Notes: generated by a model not told the origin, from the letters alone. 64,000 bases of DNA from Palaemon carinicauda (GCF_036898095.1 NC_090745.1:82149766-82213765), one strand, 5' to 3'; counted from the first letter of the stretch, positions 22,863 through 37,637 are shown. Numbers and translations: made by a program.

Positions 22863-23040
22863 AATGCTTTTGATGGTCCGCTATTGTTTGCAAATAAGGC
22901 TATTTATTAGCAATCTTATATCATATTTCTTTTATAATTGGTTTTGATTATCCGCTACTCTTTGCAAATGAGGCAAGTTATTATCAGTCTTATGCCATTA
23001 TTATTCTTATAACTGTTTCTGGTTATTCTCTACAGTTCAT
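22863..23040. repeat. ~75-bp tandem repeat, about 2.3 copies
   Basis: TTTTGATGGTCCGCTATTGT and TTTTGATTATCCGCTACTCT start successive units, each followed by TTGCAAAT(A/G)AGGC and TTAT.AG..TCTTAT. A third partial copy begins TTTCTGGTTATTCTCTAC. Confidence 0.7.
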
Positions 23041-23159
23041 GAATAAGTATTCTTGCCTATTTTCTATTGTTTACACATTCATTTCCCTTACTATCCTAAA
23101 GATGTTTGGTTATAAGCACTTCATATGCATTATTCTAGCCATATTTGTAATGTTTGCCT

Positions 23160-24080
23160 CGCTTCTACTTGCTCCTATATCTTCCTTAGCATCTTTAACT
23201 GTTTGCATATAATAATTTTTTTTGTCTCTTTATAAATCTCTAATATCATCATTCATCAAGTTCTATGCACTTAGTGTTAATTCCTCTGAAATCTCCATTA
23301 CTTGCGTAGAATTAATTTTCTCCTTCCTCCATGGCTTGCATGTAAATCTAATAGTCTTCCATCCTCTTGTATATAAGTCTCTCTCTTTCCCTACTTGAAT
23401 ATAAGACATTGTGAATACACTCCACTCCTTGCTTAATAGTTTTTCGTTAACATTAACAAGTGCTTCTAGTAAAAACCCTTATTTACATCGATAATTTCCT
23501 CCATTTGAATATCGTTTATGTTCACGTCTGCTTGAATAAAATTTCGTTGCCATCCACAATCACTTATATGTAAATTCACGTGATTATCCTCGTCTGCCTC
23601 TAAAATATCTTGTTGTTCATCCTAACCTTCTGATGTAGAATCTCAGCTATCCTTAACACATTATTCTAACTATATGGATATGAATCCACCTTACCTTGCC
23701 GAAACAGCTTGTTTATAAATCTTATCGACCGTCATTTAGTGCTTCTATATAAACCTCCGGATCGTGCATATAAATCTTTGCTTCCTCCCATGCTTCTAAC
23801 GTATCGCTTTCACGCCTTTTCTCCTCCTTGTCTATTGCTATGTCACCAAGAGCCAGTCACGCTTATCCAAATCCTTTTAACTCTTCTCCAGGGTTGGAAA
23901 TCTCTTCATTTACGTGTATTTGATCCCCGGTACCCTGTGAAAGAATGCATTTTATCTTCTTTCCTCTCTTTAGTTCTTCCCATTTTATAAGTGACCCATT
24001 TCCTATCATTTCCAATATGTAGATCCCAGTGACTTTGCAGTATTCTGTTTATATATTCACCATACTTTTTTATTGTAAAT
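23160..24080. repeat. Decayed pyrimidine-rich minisatellite (candidate)
   Basis: A phrase resembling CTTG(C/A)ATATAAATCT recurs at irregular intervals (for example 23207, 23336, 23369, 23396, 23565, 23711, 23744, 23767), set in strongly C/T-biased plus-strand DNA. No regular period could be fixed by eye. Confidence 0.35.
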
Positions 24081-24138
24081 TCCCTTCGCTTCTTTGGTAA
24101 GTATCTAAAACACGTAGTCCATTCACCTACGCTACATA

Positions 24139-24140
<2 letters not shown>

Positions 24141-24192
<52 letters not shown>

Positions 24193-24252
24193 GGGTCTAG
24201 TTAGATTCACCTTTAGCATTAAAGATTGTCTGAAAAGCTATTGCTGTATCAA

Positions 24253-24334
<82 letters not shown>
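24141..24334. repeat. Two (CT)n microsatellites
   Basis: 24141-24190 and 24259-24334, separated by 68 bp of unique sequence. Confidence 0.97.
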
Positions 24335-24339
<5 letters not shown>

Positions 24340-24811
24340 GTCTTGTCGTCTGTTGTCCTCTAGATGTTTTAGATATTTTTCCTTCTGATAAATCCTCCTT
24401 TTCATCTTTCTTGTTTCTGTTTCATATTGCTTCGTAAATAATAGAAGAAATTATTTTGATTTTCTTAGACTTGAAATATCTTTCTAAACTTTAATCTTTT
24501 ATGTTGACCAAAGCATCTTTTAAAAAGATATCAAGTTCCATTGTTGTAAATGGTATATCGATTCCTAAATTAAAAGAACTAACGTATGAAAGTTCATATG
24601 TCATCTTGTGTCATGATAAGTATTTGAAGTTTGTATAATTTTGGACGATAAAAAGAAAGAAAGAACATTACATACCGCTGGATTCCCTACGGTTTACTCC
24701 AAGTTCCGTAGTCAGATAAAGATTAATTGCTGCTTCCTTTACTCCAACGCTTCATGAAAGACCCCCGAGGCATGATGCCTTATGTCTAAAGCGAAATTGT
24801 CTTTCCAACAG
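24335..24811. other. Predicted intron sequence, nothing recognised
   Basis: Unique AT-rich DNA leading to the acceptor of the next exon. Confidence 0.35.
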
Positions 24812-24919
24812 ATGAATATCAGTGATTTTGATGGGTCAAAGTTCACGACCATTCCCTTGAGGGCAGATGAGGCAGCCAAGAGATTAATGGCTCCTGCTGA
24901 AGCAGAGGAATCAGATGAG
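24812..24919 (+). CDS. Predicted internal exon of gene P (exon n-1)
   Basis: 108 bp between acceptor GTCTTTCCAACAG and a near-consensus donor GAG|GTAAGA. It is phase 0 at both ends and encodes 36 residues, beginning MNISDFDGSKFTTIPLRADE, then a short AAKRLMAP segment and acidic AEAEESDE. The initial Met is not necessarily a start: the site looks like an ordinary splice acceptor, and the frame is open upstream for only ten codons. The composition (acidic, Ser/Pro-poor) suits a linker or C-terminal tail. The family is not recognised. Exact splice borders and three-fold length make this the best supported host exon on the plus strand. Confidence 0.68.
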
Positions 24920-24989
24920 GTAAGATGCTGGTCATCATTTCATTTACTTTTCAGTTTTTGCGGGATATTGTTGCGTGCTTAGGTAATCT

Positions 24990-24992
<3 letters not shown>

Positions 24993-25077
<85 letters not shown>
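24993..25077. repeat. (GA)n microsatellite
   Basis: GA repeat with a few GGAGA interruptions. Confidence 0.97.
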
Positions 25078-25641
25078 TACTGATATATTTTTATTGGGCT
25101 AGTACATAAAAACATTATCATGTAACATAACATCGAAATACTATTAGCTCGGTCTGATGAACTGAAGCTCCTTTACAGACCTTCTAATATAAACTCATGT
25201 GTCATATGGTCAGAACATAGCCCTATAGTGCATAGAAATCAACAGCTTACATAGTCTGCTAGATACTAGTGGGTACAATAAAAAGTCAGATAAAAAGATA
25301 CTCATAAACGGGTATAAAATATGAAAATAGATTGCTAGATACAAAATATAATAATGGACGAAAACATGCTACATAACACATATCACTGGATTTCGGATAC
25401 AGATAAAGAAAAAAACAGAAGACTCAATAACTATTAAAAATCATATTCTTTATTTCATTATTAAACATATCACAAGAATTTCTATTTTTTATACAATTGA
25501 TTCCACTGTTTTGAACCTCTGTATGTTACTTATCTTTGTGTATGTGATGTTCTGCATAACGGCATCTGTAAAAAGTTTTCTCTGCAACAATGAAACAAAA
25601 ACTCCCATGATGCACGTGTAATGCTTTGTAAAGCTACCATG

Positions 25642-25644
<3 letters not shown>
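25078..25644. other. Predicted intron sequence, nothing recognised
   Basis: Unique AT-rich DNA between two GA arrays. Confidence 0.35.

Positions 25645-25711
<67 letters not shown>
25645..25711. repeat. (GA)n microsatellite
   Basis: GA repeat with one GGAGAG interruption. Confidence 0.97.
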
Positions 25712-25716
<5 letters not shown>

Positions 25717-27600
25717 ATTTGTGATTGCGAAGGTGAGGAATATATGGAAGAATGGCTGAAGATTCCAACAAAATTAGGATGTTAGATATAGCCATAGAAA
25801 TTTTGTGGACAAAAGTTTACTGATTATAGATGAGGTGCGAGATAAATGGAGAGTGAAAGATTAAGTAAAGGAATTAAGGTACTTAATTGGGTAAGTAATG
25901 GATAAGGTTATATCATTTTTATATTAATGGCAGAAGTCATGCATGTTCTGTATAGAAATTCCTTCTTTCTTTAGCCTTCCCACTTCTGATTAACCACGCG
26001 ATATTATTTATTATTCTAAAACAGTTTTGTATAAACTTGAAAAATTCATGTTACGGTTCAAAATATTTTTTCCCCAAAAATGGATAAACAAAATAATCAT
26101 AAGTAAAGCATTCATATTTTACAGTCGTGATTCTTTACGCAATTTCCTTTGAAAATAAAATTCAAAGTACACACTTGATTCAAGATTGTAATTGCGAATA
26201 AATTTCCATCGGGAGTTTGATGCATTATTATTGAAAAACGTAATTTTATGAACAATTTGCATTTTATGTCTCCTAACTGCAAATTAATAATATTCATTTC
26301 GATGGCATCTCATATTCAATACCGTCGACTGTCCGCTCTTCGAGGCTCTAAAGATACTTTGGAAAACTACTCGGGTTAATTGCTCTCGGTTCGTAATTCG
26401 CAATATTGGATGAATTGTGAAATTGATGTGTCACAGAGCTGGACTTTGCGTCTATTGTCAGTTGATTTTATCATTGGAATTGTGTCGCCCGGAAAGGCAT
26501 CAATTGTCATTTTTATAAATTGCTCTTATCGGATTAATCATTCATTAAAATGCAATTTCATATCATCTACGCTAATGAGTTTGTATTTTGCAATGTGTCA
26601 TTTACATTGCTTGCAGATTAGCGATGTCTCTTACAGACAACATTGTGGTAACCGAAATATATTTCACTTCAGACATTACATACGATTTCATTGTTAATCT
26701 TGAGACTTTTGGTAAAAACAAAATATATTATGTTAAATAGATGATCAGTGTTTCACTTAATACATTACTAAATTTTATCTGTTGATCTTGAGAATTAAGA
26801 ATTTCTCCCCTTTTTATTAAAAGAATCTGTGATATTTTTAAAAAATGAATTTAAGAATATTGCTATCACATTATTTACTGTTGTGTGGTATATATTGAAG
26901 AGTCTTGTTCTATTAAAAACTGTATCAAAACTGTTTCGTTTATCCTTTTTTGTGTGTTTAAACGTTGGTAATTATTTTGTCCAATTATTTAACGATGTGG
27001 GATGTCCAGAGGAAAATGAAAGTAAGGTCTTGAAAGGTTTTGTGTAACCATTATCTTGCATCCACCCTGTTTTATTATTTCATTTTAGGTTAAGCCTTTT
27101 AGTTTAATATTTCTCTTCATATTCAAGTGTGTATTGCTATTATTATTATTCGCTGAAATAAACATTACGGTTATTTTATCTTTATTGGTTACTCACCACG
27201 TTTCAAGGATCTGTACATTTGAAACACTGAATAATATCTAATTCGATTAATTTGGTTACTGACAAAGAAAAGAAAATATTTTATTGTTAACAAATGAGTC
27301 GTTATGACCTTTGAATTAGACTTGATTTGCAAACTTACTTATAGTGATGCAATGGGTTTACCCTAATGGTCAACTACGGAAAATAGAGAATGACCAAAAA
27401 ATCACACAGCGAATCTATTGGAAATTTTGAGAACTGAACTAGAAGTAAAATTAAGCCAATCTATTGATATGTAATCATCAGTTAGTAGCTTTATTATTTA
27501 TTCTTTTAATGCTTCCCTAAAACGTGGCATTGAATCTTTTTATATGTCAGACAATGATGTGAATATATTATTTATATCATGTGTTTTTTTTCTCCCTCAG
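25712..27600. other. Predicted intron sequence, nothing recognised
   Basis: About 1.9 kb of AT-rich DNA. The frames at 26380-26697 and 26829-27047 have no splice or domain support. Confidence 0.35.
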
Positions 27601-27615
27601 GAGCTTCTACAGTAA
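27601..27615 (+). CDS. Predicted terminal coding exon of gene P (GAG CTT CTA CAG TAA)
   Basis: A strong polypyrimidine acceptor (TTTTTTTTCTCCCTCAG, ending 27600) is followed in phase 0 by four codons (E-L-L-Q) and TAA. Joined to the exon at 24812-24919 the protein would end in an acidic stretch followed by ELLQ. The phase match and acceptor quality are the evidence. The tiny coding part makes this uncertain and only transcript data would settle it. The rest of the exon would be 3' UTR containing a (GA)n repeat. Confidence 0.45.
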   Translation, partial: ELLQ

Positions 27616-27697
27616 CTCTCACTCCCAGACGTCGTGACAACATATCTCTTTAGGCGGAATGTACTCGTATCTCCAGTGCCACTGAAACAAACCATAT

Positions 27698-27698
27698 C

Positions 27699-27730
<32 letters not shown>

Positions 27731-27754
27731 GAGAGAGAGAGAGAGAGAGAGAGA
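27698..27754. repeat. (GA)n microsatellite
   Basis: Interrupted GA repeat (GGAGAG interruptions), within the predicted 3' UTR if gene P ends at 27615. Confidence 0.97.
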
Positions 27755-28098
27755 TGGATGAGTTTATGGAGTTTGTATGTACTGTATGTATGAAATAATG
27801 TACTTGCGAGCTTGTGCGTGTAGAAAGGCAAGCCTCCGCTAAAGGTGCTGTTATATTACTCGAGTATTTGCAAGGCACACCATCATGATAGGACTTACCT
27901 AGTGTACTGTAGCCATCCAATTCCTGGGTAACCAAAGCTATTTTGTGATGCTGTTACTCCCACGATAAAGTTCAGTCGTATCCTTAGGTTTGATGGTTAT
28001 TTTTTCGTATTAAGGTTACGTCGTTATTTGCTGTGTGTAAGTGGTCATTTTGTTGTATGAAATATTTACATGCTTTTATAAAATAATTTTCTTTTTTT

Positions 28099-29231
<1,133 letters not shown>

Positions 29232-29774
29232 TCTTTTTCAATTGACAGTGATTCTATAAGATAATATGTGTTAAGTCCATAATCTGAATTTTATGGGTAT
29301 GGGACCTCATGTCATTTGCAAAATAATTTTCAGTTGACAGGGATTCTATAAAATCATGTTTGTTCAGTTCTCAATGTGAATTGTATGGGTCATCAGATAA
29401 ATCATTTCTGATTGACAATGAGCGCATTAAGGCATATTTGTGTAGTCATAAATCTGAATTGTATGAAAGCAGACCTTATGTCATAAGCGAAATCATTTTC
29501 AATTGACCGTGAGCGTATAAAATCATATTTGTTTAGTCTTCTATCTGAATTATTTTGAAACGGGGCCCCATGTCATTAGAAAAATAATTTTCAGTTGACA
29601 GTGGGCGTATAAAATCTTATGTTTAGTCCTCAATGTGAATTGTATGGGTAGGGGATCGTATGTCATTACCAAAATAATTTTTAATTGACAGGAAGCGTAT
29701 AACTTTAAATTTGTTTAGTCCCCGATCTGAATTGTATAGGTAGGGGACCTCATTTCATTAACGAAATCATTTTC

Positions 29775-29779
<5 letters not shown>
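29232..29779 (+). repeat. ~90-bp tandem repeat, six copies
   Basis: TT(C/A)A(A/G)TTGACAGTGA(T/G)C-type starts recur near 29236, 29327, 29407, 29496, 29588 and 29678. Each is followed by TATAAAATCATATTTGTTTAGT, ATCTGAATTGTATGGGTA, GGGGACC and TCATGTCATTA..AAAATCA. Spacing is 80-92 bp. The last unit stops exactly at a (GA)n array. Confidence 0.85.

Positions 29780-29856
<77 letters not shown>
29780..29856. repeat. (GA)n microsatellite
   Basis: About 38 GA units, starting within TTCAATTGAGAGAG at the end of the 90-bp repeat. Confidence 0.98.
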
Positions 29857-29861
<5 letters not shown>

Positions 29862-30570
29862 CATATATAGCCGGGGGTTAAAAATTTCCAATTCAATGTT
29901 TCTACTATTTAAACGATTACTTTCTGACGGCCTTTTTTTTTGTGGGGAAATATTGCTATGAAATATTTTTCACTATTGAAGTTCGTTTCTCAAATACCAT
30001 GTATTTCCTAAGTAGCTTTCTACCAATTATGCGTTATGTTCTTTAAATTTTATCGAATCAAAATACTAGAATGTTAATCACTCTACTGATGAAACTCAAT
30101 TGATTATATTTTACCTGGAATCTCATCTACCAGGGTCGACTGATAACAACGCCATCTAGAAGAGAAGGAGACATAAAGAAAATACTCGCAATAAAACGTA
30201 TTACTACCAATCCAGTATATTTCTTGAAGAATGTATGCACTGGGAGTCCCTAGATGCCCCCCCCCCCCCACCCACCCACCTACGAATCTCTTTCCTAGAC
30301 ATCCCTATCCATCAGCTGTTCAGGGGATTCTTAATCAGTTATATTTAGTAAAATGGATCCCCTGATCTCAGTGCTTGAATTGATAGTTAAAACATTTTCT
30401 ATGAAACTCGGCAGCAATAATCTTAGCAAGGGGCCTTGTGTCTTTTCATCTAATTGTTTTCTATTTTCTTAATTGTTTTCTTGATAATATAAAATCTTGT
30501 TTACTCTTATCAAATTGCAGTATGTACCAATTTGAAATTGTACTAGTCAAACATTACGATAGATTCTTTC
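29857..30570. other. Unassigned AT-rich DNA
   Basis: A C-rich run (CCCCCCCCCCACCCACCC) lies at about 30258-30280. Nothing else recognised. Confidence 0.4.
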
Positions 30571-30579
30571 AAATACTGA

Positions 30580-30658
<79 letters not shown>

Positions 30659-30659
30659 T
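30571..30659. repeat. (ATT)n microsatellite
   Basis: About 29 ATT units. Confidence 0.98.
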
Positions 30660-31073
30660 TATCAATGAAAGTTTGCGTCTCCGTCCAAATATCAGGTTAC
30701 GTTATTTAGAATGCAAGACTTCAACAAATTTGTTAGTAGTGCCAGTCGTCGAATTTCAGATGTAGGTTCCTTAACAAAAACATGAGCTATTATATCTTGC
30801 TATAAATGCTACTAAATGCCCTACCTATAATCTCTGAGAAGGGGGACCTCTTAAAATATTGTTCTCAACGTTCAATATATCACTCGTGTAGAATTTTTTT
30901 ATGATACTATAATAATATATATACCGGTATATTCCTTTTTCAGTTCCTTGCTTACTGCTGTTTCTGAAGGACTTGCCCTCATGTCTGAAATTCATCTTTG
31001 TTTGAAAGGACCCTTTGAGCTTGCATTTTAGCTGTAGGCTAGACACATTGCAGTTGGATTGGTATGAATGGAA

Positions 31074-31380
31074 ATTGCCTACTATCTATTTCAAAGTCAT
31101 AACACCCTCCTTTTTTATATAACTAATGAACTAGGCTTCTGATTAACGTGAAACCGGAATGACCAGAATTTGAGACACCGATCTAATTAGGAACAATAGA
31201 TTCAAGCATCTACTATGCATTATTGTCTTACTTTATATCGAGAAATGTCATCTGAAATTTTGTGGTCTTGGTGAGAACGAAAATTAAGACCTGCCATCTA
31301 GGCTCAGAATGACGTGTGTGGACCATGACCTGGGCCCCTGTGACGTTTACATCTGCCAAGGTCCCATTTCCGTATGATTT
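31074..31380 (+). repeat. Left arm of a long inverted repeat
   Basis: It pairs with 31955-32240 on the opposite strand. Matching blocks include CTACTATCTATTTCAA, ATAACACCCTCCTTTTTTA, ACTAATGAACTAGGCTTCTG, CAAGCATCTACT, TATTGTCTTACTTTATATCG and AATTAAGACCTG. The arms are roughly 85% similar by eye, so they look like two copies of one interspersed repeat in opposite orientation. Confidence 0.8.
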
Positions 31381-31805
31381 TCAAATAATATAAAAGTTGG
31401 TGTGACTTGTACTGCTCTTTGATGGAATCTAAAGATACTGATTAGTTATTGTGTTTGAAAAGAACACATTTTTAGCCTCACGTGTTTTTTATTGAATTGA
31501 TAGGCAATTCTTACGGAAAAGAAGACAAGAAATAAAAATCTCTGATAGCAGTCAGAGAGGTGATCGTGCTAGGGAAAGTACACATCTGTTAGATACAGGC
31601 ATTGTCAGGGGTTCCTGCTGACACCTTGCTTACTGCGTAGTATTGCCATTTTATATCATGTCAAGAATGTTTCACTATTGTCAGCAAGGTTGTCGTAATG
31701 CTTTTGTGATGCGACTTTTAACATACTACAAGAGGGAATAAGACAACAATAAACAGAAGATTGGATTGAATAGGTTGGTATCATGTCATATTTAATGGCG
31801 TAAGT

Positions 31806-31920
<115 letters not shown>

Positions 31921-31954
31921 TATATAATTTATTGTACTGATATAATGGTAACCA

Positions 31955-32240
31955 ATGGGAAATGGGGGCGTGGCGTTAACATCACGGGATCCTGCGCCTA
32001 GTTGCCAGGTCTTAATTTCAGCTCTCACCATGACCACAAGATTGAGATGACGTTTCTCGATATAAAGTAAGACAATAATACGGAGTAGATGCTTGATTCC
32101 ATTTTTTCTAAATTAGGTCGATGTCTCAAACTCTGGTTGTTTCGGTATCACATTTATCAGAAGCCTAGTTCATTAGTTATGTTAAAAAAGGAGGGTGTTA
32201 TGGGGCTTGAAATAGATAGTAGGTACTTGAAGTGGGTAGC
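31955..32240 (-). repeat. Right arm of a long inverted repeat
   Basis: Contains the complements of the left-arm blocks in reverse order (CAGGTCTTAATTTC, CGATATAAAGTAAGACAATA, AGTAGATGCTTG, CAGAAGCCTAGTTCATTAGT, AAAAAAGGAGGGTGTTAT, GAAATAGATAGTAG). The spacer between the arms is about 575 bp. Confidence 0.8.
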
Positions 32241-32854
32241 CTGTGTAGCGAAATTCGCTTTGTTTTTAGTTTGGCAACAGTGATTATTTTACTATTACGA
32301 GGATCTCGCCTTTAATTTTCAATAATTTTCTCTCAAGATAACTCCTTTTAAAATGTACTATGTCATAGTAATTGACGGTTAATATTATTGGTTAAGATGA
32401 AAGAGTCTAGACTCTAGACTTTAACCTAAACTTCAAATTAAGTGGTTGTCGGATGAATGTAAAATTCTGTCAAGTTACTTTTGAATTACATAAATGTCTA
32501 TATATAAATTTTACATACACGCACACATATATACATAATATATATTCAATTTATTTATCTATTATTCTTTCTAATTTTAAAACAAGAAAAGCAGGTCTAA
32601 ATTCAGCATAATCTAGTTTAACTTAATGAGAAAATATGGGTACTTTTTACTTTTTTAATAAAGTTATTTAGACTTAAGGCAGATGTTATGATATACATCA
32701 CTGACTGAATAATTCACTTTTCCGTCTGTCTTCTCAATGCATTGCCATTCTCCTACATTTTTAGTTAAGGATATTTTTATGTCTCATTCAAAATATATGG
32801 TTCTTTTTTAAGGTTTTATGTAAATAACATTTCTTACCAATGGGATTCACGAAG
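32241..32854. other. Unassigned AT-rich DNA
   Basis: Nothing recognised. Confidence 0.4.
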
Positions 32855-33090
32855 CTTTAAAGGTCTCTTATGAGCGGGAGAGGCCAGCGAGAGGATAGTT
32901 TTCTAGAGACAGGGCAAATGTACATAGAGTATAATCAGCTTTTAAGACCCCACTTCACCCAAGTTAGGAACTGGAGGGCTAGTCTGGTTGCTAATTCCTC
33001 AACGATAGATTTATAAGCTTCTCCATTCGTAGCTGAAATTGGTAATAAGGATACTGACACTACTGAACTCTATCGGAACACGAACTCTTA
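32855..33090 (-). mobile_element. tRNA-derived SINE, copy S5 (diverged, probable)
   Basis: CTTTAAAGGTCTCTTATGAG, GGCCAGCGAGAGGATAGTTTTCTAGAGACAGGGC and TACATAGAGTATAATCAGC match the reverse-oriented tail and body of S2/S3 in order. The head side is not clear. Confidence 0.5.
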
Positions 33091-34789
33091 TCTTTTTAAA
33101 TTGAATTGCACTCGGCAGTTCGTCTTTCTTTCTTGGATTACAAATACCATGTGGGGTACTTAGATATTACTAAAGCATTAAATTAGTCGACTGCTGCTGA
33201 TTAGACCATATAAAAGATTGTAAAAACTAGTGAATTCCTAACGATGAATCTCCTTTTCAGCGGGAAAATGTAACCAGATAATAATGATAGCGCAAGTGTT
33301 ATCTTGAACGTTGCCATAAAATGTGAAATTGAAGGAAAAACCTCTCATATTGCTGAAGTTGTGTTAGCCAAAAGGAGAAGGCGTACTTCGTGTATGAATT
33401 ATTTGCACAAAAAATCGCACAAAGTAGTCGTATATACAGTTAGTTTTTTTTTTTTTTAAATACGAGTTCTCTTTTATTTTGTTATATTTTTAAATGAAGA
33501 GGATTTATGATACTTGTTTGTAAATAATAACCATTATGTACAGTAAAATAGTAATTATGGAAAATAACATCGTTGGGAGCATTATGCCTCCTCATCTTCC
33601 TGACTTCCTTGATATAGTTCTAACATTTTATATGACAAATGTTAAAATAAATCCACCAGTTTCCATTAGTTTCTTATAACTTAAAGTTGTAGAATTCCAC
33701 ACTTTGCTCATTAGAAATGCAAAATCTTTTAGAAATATTAAACTTCGTATTGACACTTCATAACCAGTGTTTTTCTTTTGACACCCAGAATGTAGTAATT
33801 TTTCATTACCATCCGTGTCAGTAATGTCATCGGGGTCTTTTCTCGATGAAATTTTACTTTTAAATCCATGTATGTATTCGCCAGGCGCTTTATTACATAT
33901 TTGGAATGTTTGCGATTACTTTCCTTACATTCATTTTTATTTTGCATATCTTACCTGACGATTTTCCTAACTTCATTAAAGTTAAGTATTAATTATTATC
34001 CATATGCAGTGTACTCAATTTTTCTTTCTAGATATCTGAATGAAACCCTGTCCGAATTATACTTGGACAAGTACAGTATATAAACTGAAATGTTGGATTT
34101 TTTTCTGAAGTATGAAACATTTATATCACAGACAACTGAGAAACTAATTAATCCTGACTCCGTTGAGCGTAGGCGAGCACCAGCATTTAGATGAACTACG
34201 GTATGTTTTGCCGAAAAAAGAATGGGATTTAGGGTCGTACATGCCCAGTGAAATAGGGAGTATATATATGCTTAGCCCAGTTCAAGTAGGCCTCCAGATA
34301 GCTTGGAGACCAACGGATATTTGCTTCTAGGCTTCAGCCATCCCACTAGGGTCTGCTCAAAACACACAAGAGAAATAAATCCATTCAGAGTTGAACCATC
34401 CTAAAGCCCCTCCTTCAACCTTTCAAGATCTTCCCACTCCGTCCATCTTGGTGGTGTGCCCAGCTTAAACAGTCTTTATTTAGGTCTAATGAGAAAACAT
34501 TTTGGCTTGATATCTTCGGTTAATTTTGAATTAAAAGAATAATTATTCTTACGTCTCATTTATTCTCTTGTGTTTATGGTTTAAATAAGTGGCAGGATTC
34601 TAGCCTCAATGTTATTCCCTTAGGCTACATGGCGATACAGTATAGAAAATAATCATTTGGTTTGTGTGAAGGTGTATGAGTACTTCAAACCTGCTGTTCA
34701 AGGGTGCCTTCTATTGCCCTTTCAGTATCGGGTTTTTGTTTTAAGGTCGTTGAAAGTTTTTCGTTGGAGGATCAGTAAAAGCTACGAAG
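33091..34789. other. Unassigned AT-rich DNA
   Basis: About 1.7 kb without a recognised gene. 34190-34480 is richer in C and reads like an old interspersed repeat, but no second copy was found in the window. Confidence 0.4.
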
Positions 34790-35058
34790 TCATGGTTCTG
34801 GATCCATGAAAGATGCCAGGTTATGATTCCAGGATATATGAAAGACGCCAGGTCATAACACCAAGATCCATGAAAGACGCCAGGTCTTGATTACAGGATC
34901 TATGAAAGACGCCAGGTCATGATTCCGTGATCTTTAAAAGATGCCAGGTTATGATTTCAGGATCCTTGAAAGAAGCCAGGTCATGATTCCAGGATTTATA
35001 AAAGATGGCAGGTCATGACACCAGGATCCGTGAAAGACGCCAGGTCATGATTCCAGGA
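34790..35058 (+). repeat. 32-bp minisatellite, 8.4 copies
   Basis: Unit TCATGATTCCAGGATCCATG followed by AAAGACGCCAGG. Eight units (one of 31 bp, seven of 32 bp) plus a 14-base partial copy; units differ by a few substitutions each. Confidence 0.95.
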
Positions 35059-35984
35059 AACCTAAAGTATACTACGTGTGGATGCTAGAAGTTTTGGAAT
35101 AGGCCAAACCCTTGTTTAAGAATATTCGAAGACGGTTGTTCTGGAAATTTGGGTCTTGTCAAGATGAAGTATGCTTGAGCTGTGACGATGATATGTGGAG
35201 TCTTATTCTGATATCACTTTCCTTGTGAATATCTTAAATCTTTTGTAATAAAAGTTTAAATAGAGAATAATGCTGGAATAGTGTGTGTATGATCTCGAGA
35301 TATTACTTGCTTAATGTATTCCTATGATGATTTATGGATGTAATACATCCAGTCTGTCCATAACCAATGTATGTTACACGATACTGAATTCTTCATCAAA
35401 GGTTTTACTGCATTTGTGACTTTGGCTGTTAATCTTTCTCTTTCAGAGTTTCTTTTTATGAATTAACCCCAGGTCTTGAAGCTCATCATGAGTTATAAAT
35501 CATAAAAACAAACAGGCAGCTCTTCTCCTCATAATGCTTTCATGTCGAATTGTAACTTGTATACATTATCTGTAAAAATATGTTTGCTGTAAATAAAAGT
35601 TAAATTCTTTGTAGTTATTTTGTTTTTCTCATTGATTAGAACCAAACGTAAAACTGCATGTCAATTTTATTGTTTTAAGTAAAAAAGAAAAGCTGTCTAC
35701 AGTATATGAAATGACTAAGACATGGACTAAAAATATTGGCAGACTTATCATTGATAGTTCAATAATTATCACTTGAGTAATTGTAAGTGGTAAATTTTTC
35801 GTAAACCTACAATCTCCTTCATTCTTATGTAGGAAATAATATCCCATGGTTCCTAGCCGAACCTGAGTGAGATTTTCTTTTTAACTATGTTAAATTTTTT
35901 TTTGTTATGCATGAGCACTCATCTAGTTCTATTTAATTTATTGACCACACCTTTCTTATTGTGGACACCAACCACTAGTGATTA
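35059..35984. other. Unassigned AT-rich DNA
   Basis: Nothing recognised. Confidence 0.4.
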
Positions 35985-36131
35985 ACATTTATCGAATGTT
36001 TTATATCCATTATTCATTACTTCTCATGTATTATATATATTTCCTTATTTCATTTCTCAGTGGACTATTTTCAATGTTGGGGCCCAAGGACTTACAGGAT
36101 CCTGATTTTCCAACTAGAGTTGTAGCTCAGC

Positions 36132-36219
<88 letters not shown>
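35985..36219 (+). mobile_element. AAT-tailed retroposon-like repeat, copy 2 (3' end only)
   Basis: TTTCTCAGTGGACTATTTTC, TTGGGGCCCAAGGACTTACAGGATCCTG and TTTTCCAACTAGAGTTGTAGCT match the end of copy 1, then run into (AAT)n at 36131-36219 (about 29 units). Only the terminal 150-230 bp is alignable by eye, suggesting 5' truncation. Confidence 0.6.
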
Positions 36220-36220
<1 letters not shown>

Positions 36221-36904
36221 CATCTTAAAAAATTTCATCTTGGAAACCTGTGGTTCTTCATATAATCTATATTCAATCATGTATAGTCAGCGTCTCTAAG
36301 TACACCCATATACGTATAAGTGTATTTGTATTGTATGTAAAGAGATCATTGTTTGATAGGTATGATCCTTTCATTACAAGTAAAATGAGATTATTTTCTA
36401 GATCCTGTATACTTGTACAGAGACGATTGTAGTTGTCACCAACAGTGTTGGATACTGAAAGAGCCAAGAAGCTTTATCGCCAAAATAGCCTTTTTTGATA
36501 ACAAGAGTGAGTAATCCCTTCTATCACCTTCCTCTCCAAAAGGAAAAAAGCATACTTTGATTTTAAATTTGGTGACGTCAGAAAGGGATTTTTTTATACT
36601 ATACAAATTGAACGGTAGTGAAAGATGTGAAAAAATAATAATTCAAAACAGTGGAGGAGTAGACTTAATACTTTACCTTGTTGCAGTTTAGGCTTTTGTG
36701 GTGTTAGAAAACAAAATTTCACATGTCCATCCTTTTGATTCTTCAAAACAAGTGGCACCATGTAATGATTTAAACAGATTCGACCCTACTCTTAGATGAA
36801 ATTGGGGTGATGTTAACCACCATTGTATTTTTCAATCAATTAAATAGTTAATTTATTGTGATTACTTTAAGAAATGTGCAAATATTGTTGTTTATTCAAT
36901 GAAT
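36220..36904. other. Unassigned AT-rich DNA
   Basis: Nothing recognised. Confidence 0.4.
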
Positions 36905-37414
<510 letters not shown>

Positions 37415-37557
37415 TTGTTAATATTTTTGAGTCTTGTGCACGCTTAATTCTTACCCCAAGTCCTGTGACTAAAATTGAAGAAGGATTGAAATTCAATTTT
37501 TATATTTAAGAAGCTTTCATGCTTTTATTCGTTTGGATGTTTTCAGACTGTAAATTG

Positions 37558-37559
<2 letters not shown>

Positions 37560-37634
<75 letters not shown>
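37560..37634. repeat. (CT)n microsatellite
   Basis: About 37 CT units. Confidence 0.98.
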
Positions 37635-37637
<3 letters not shown>

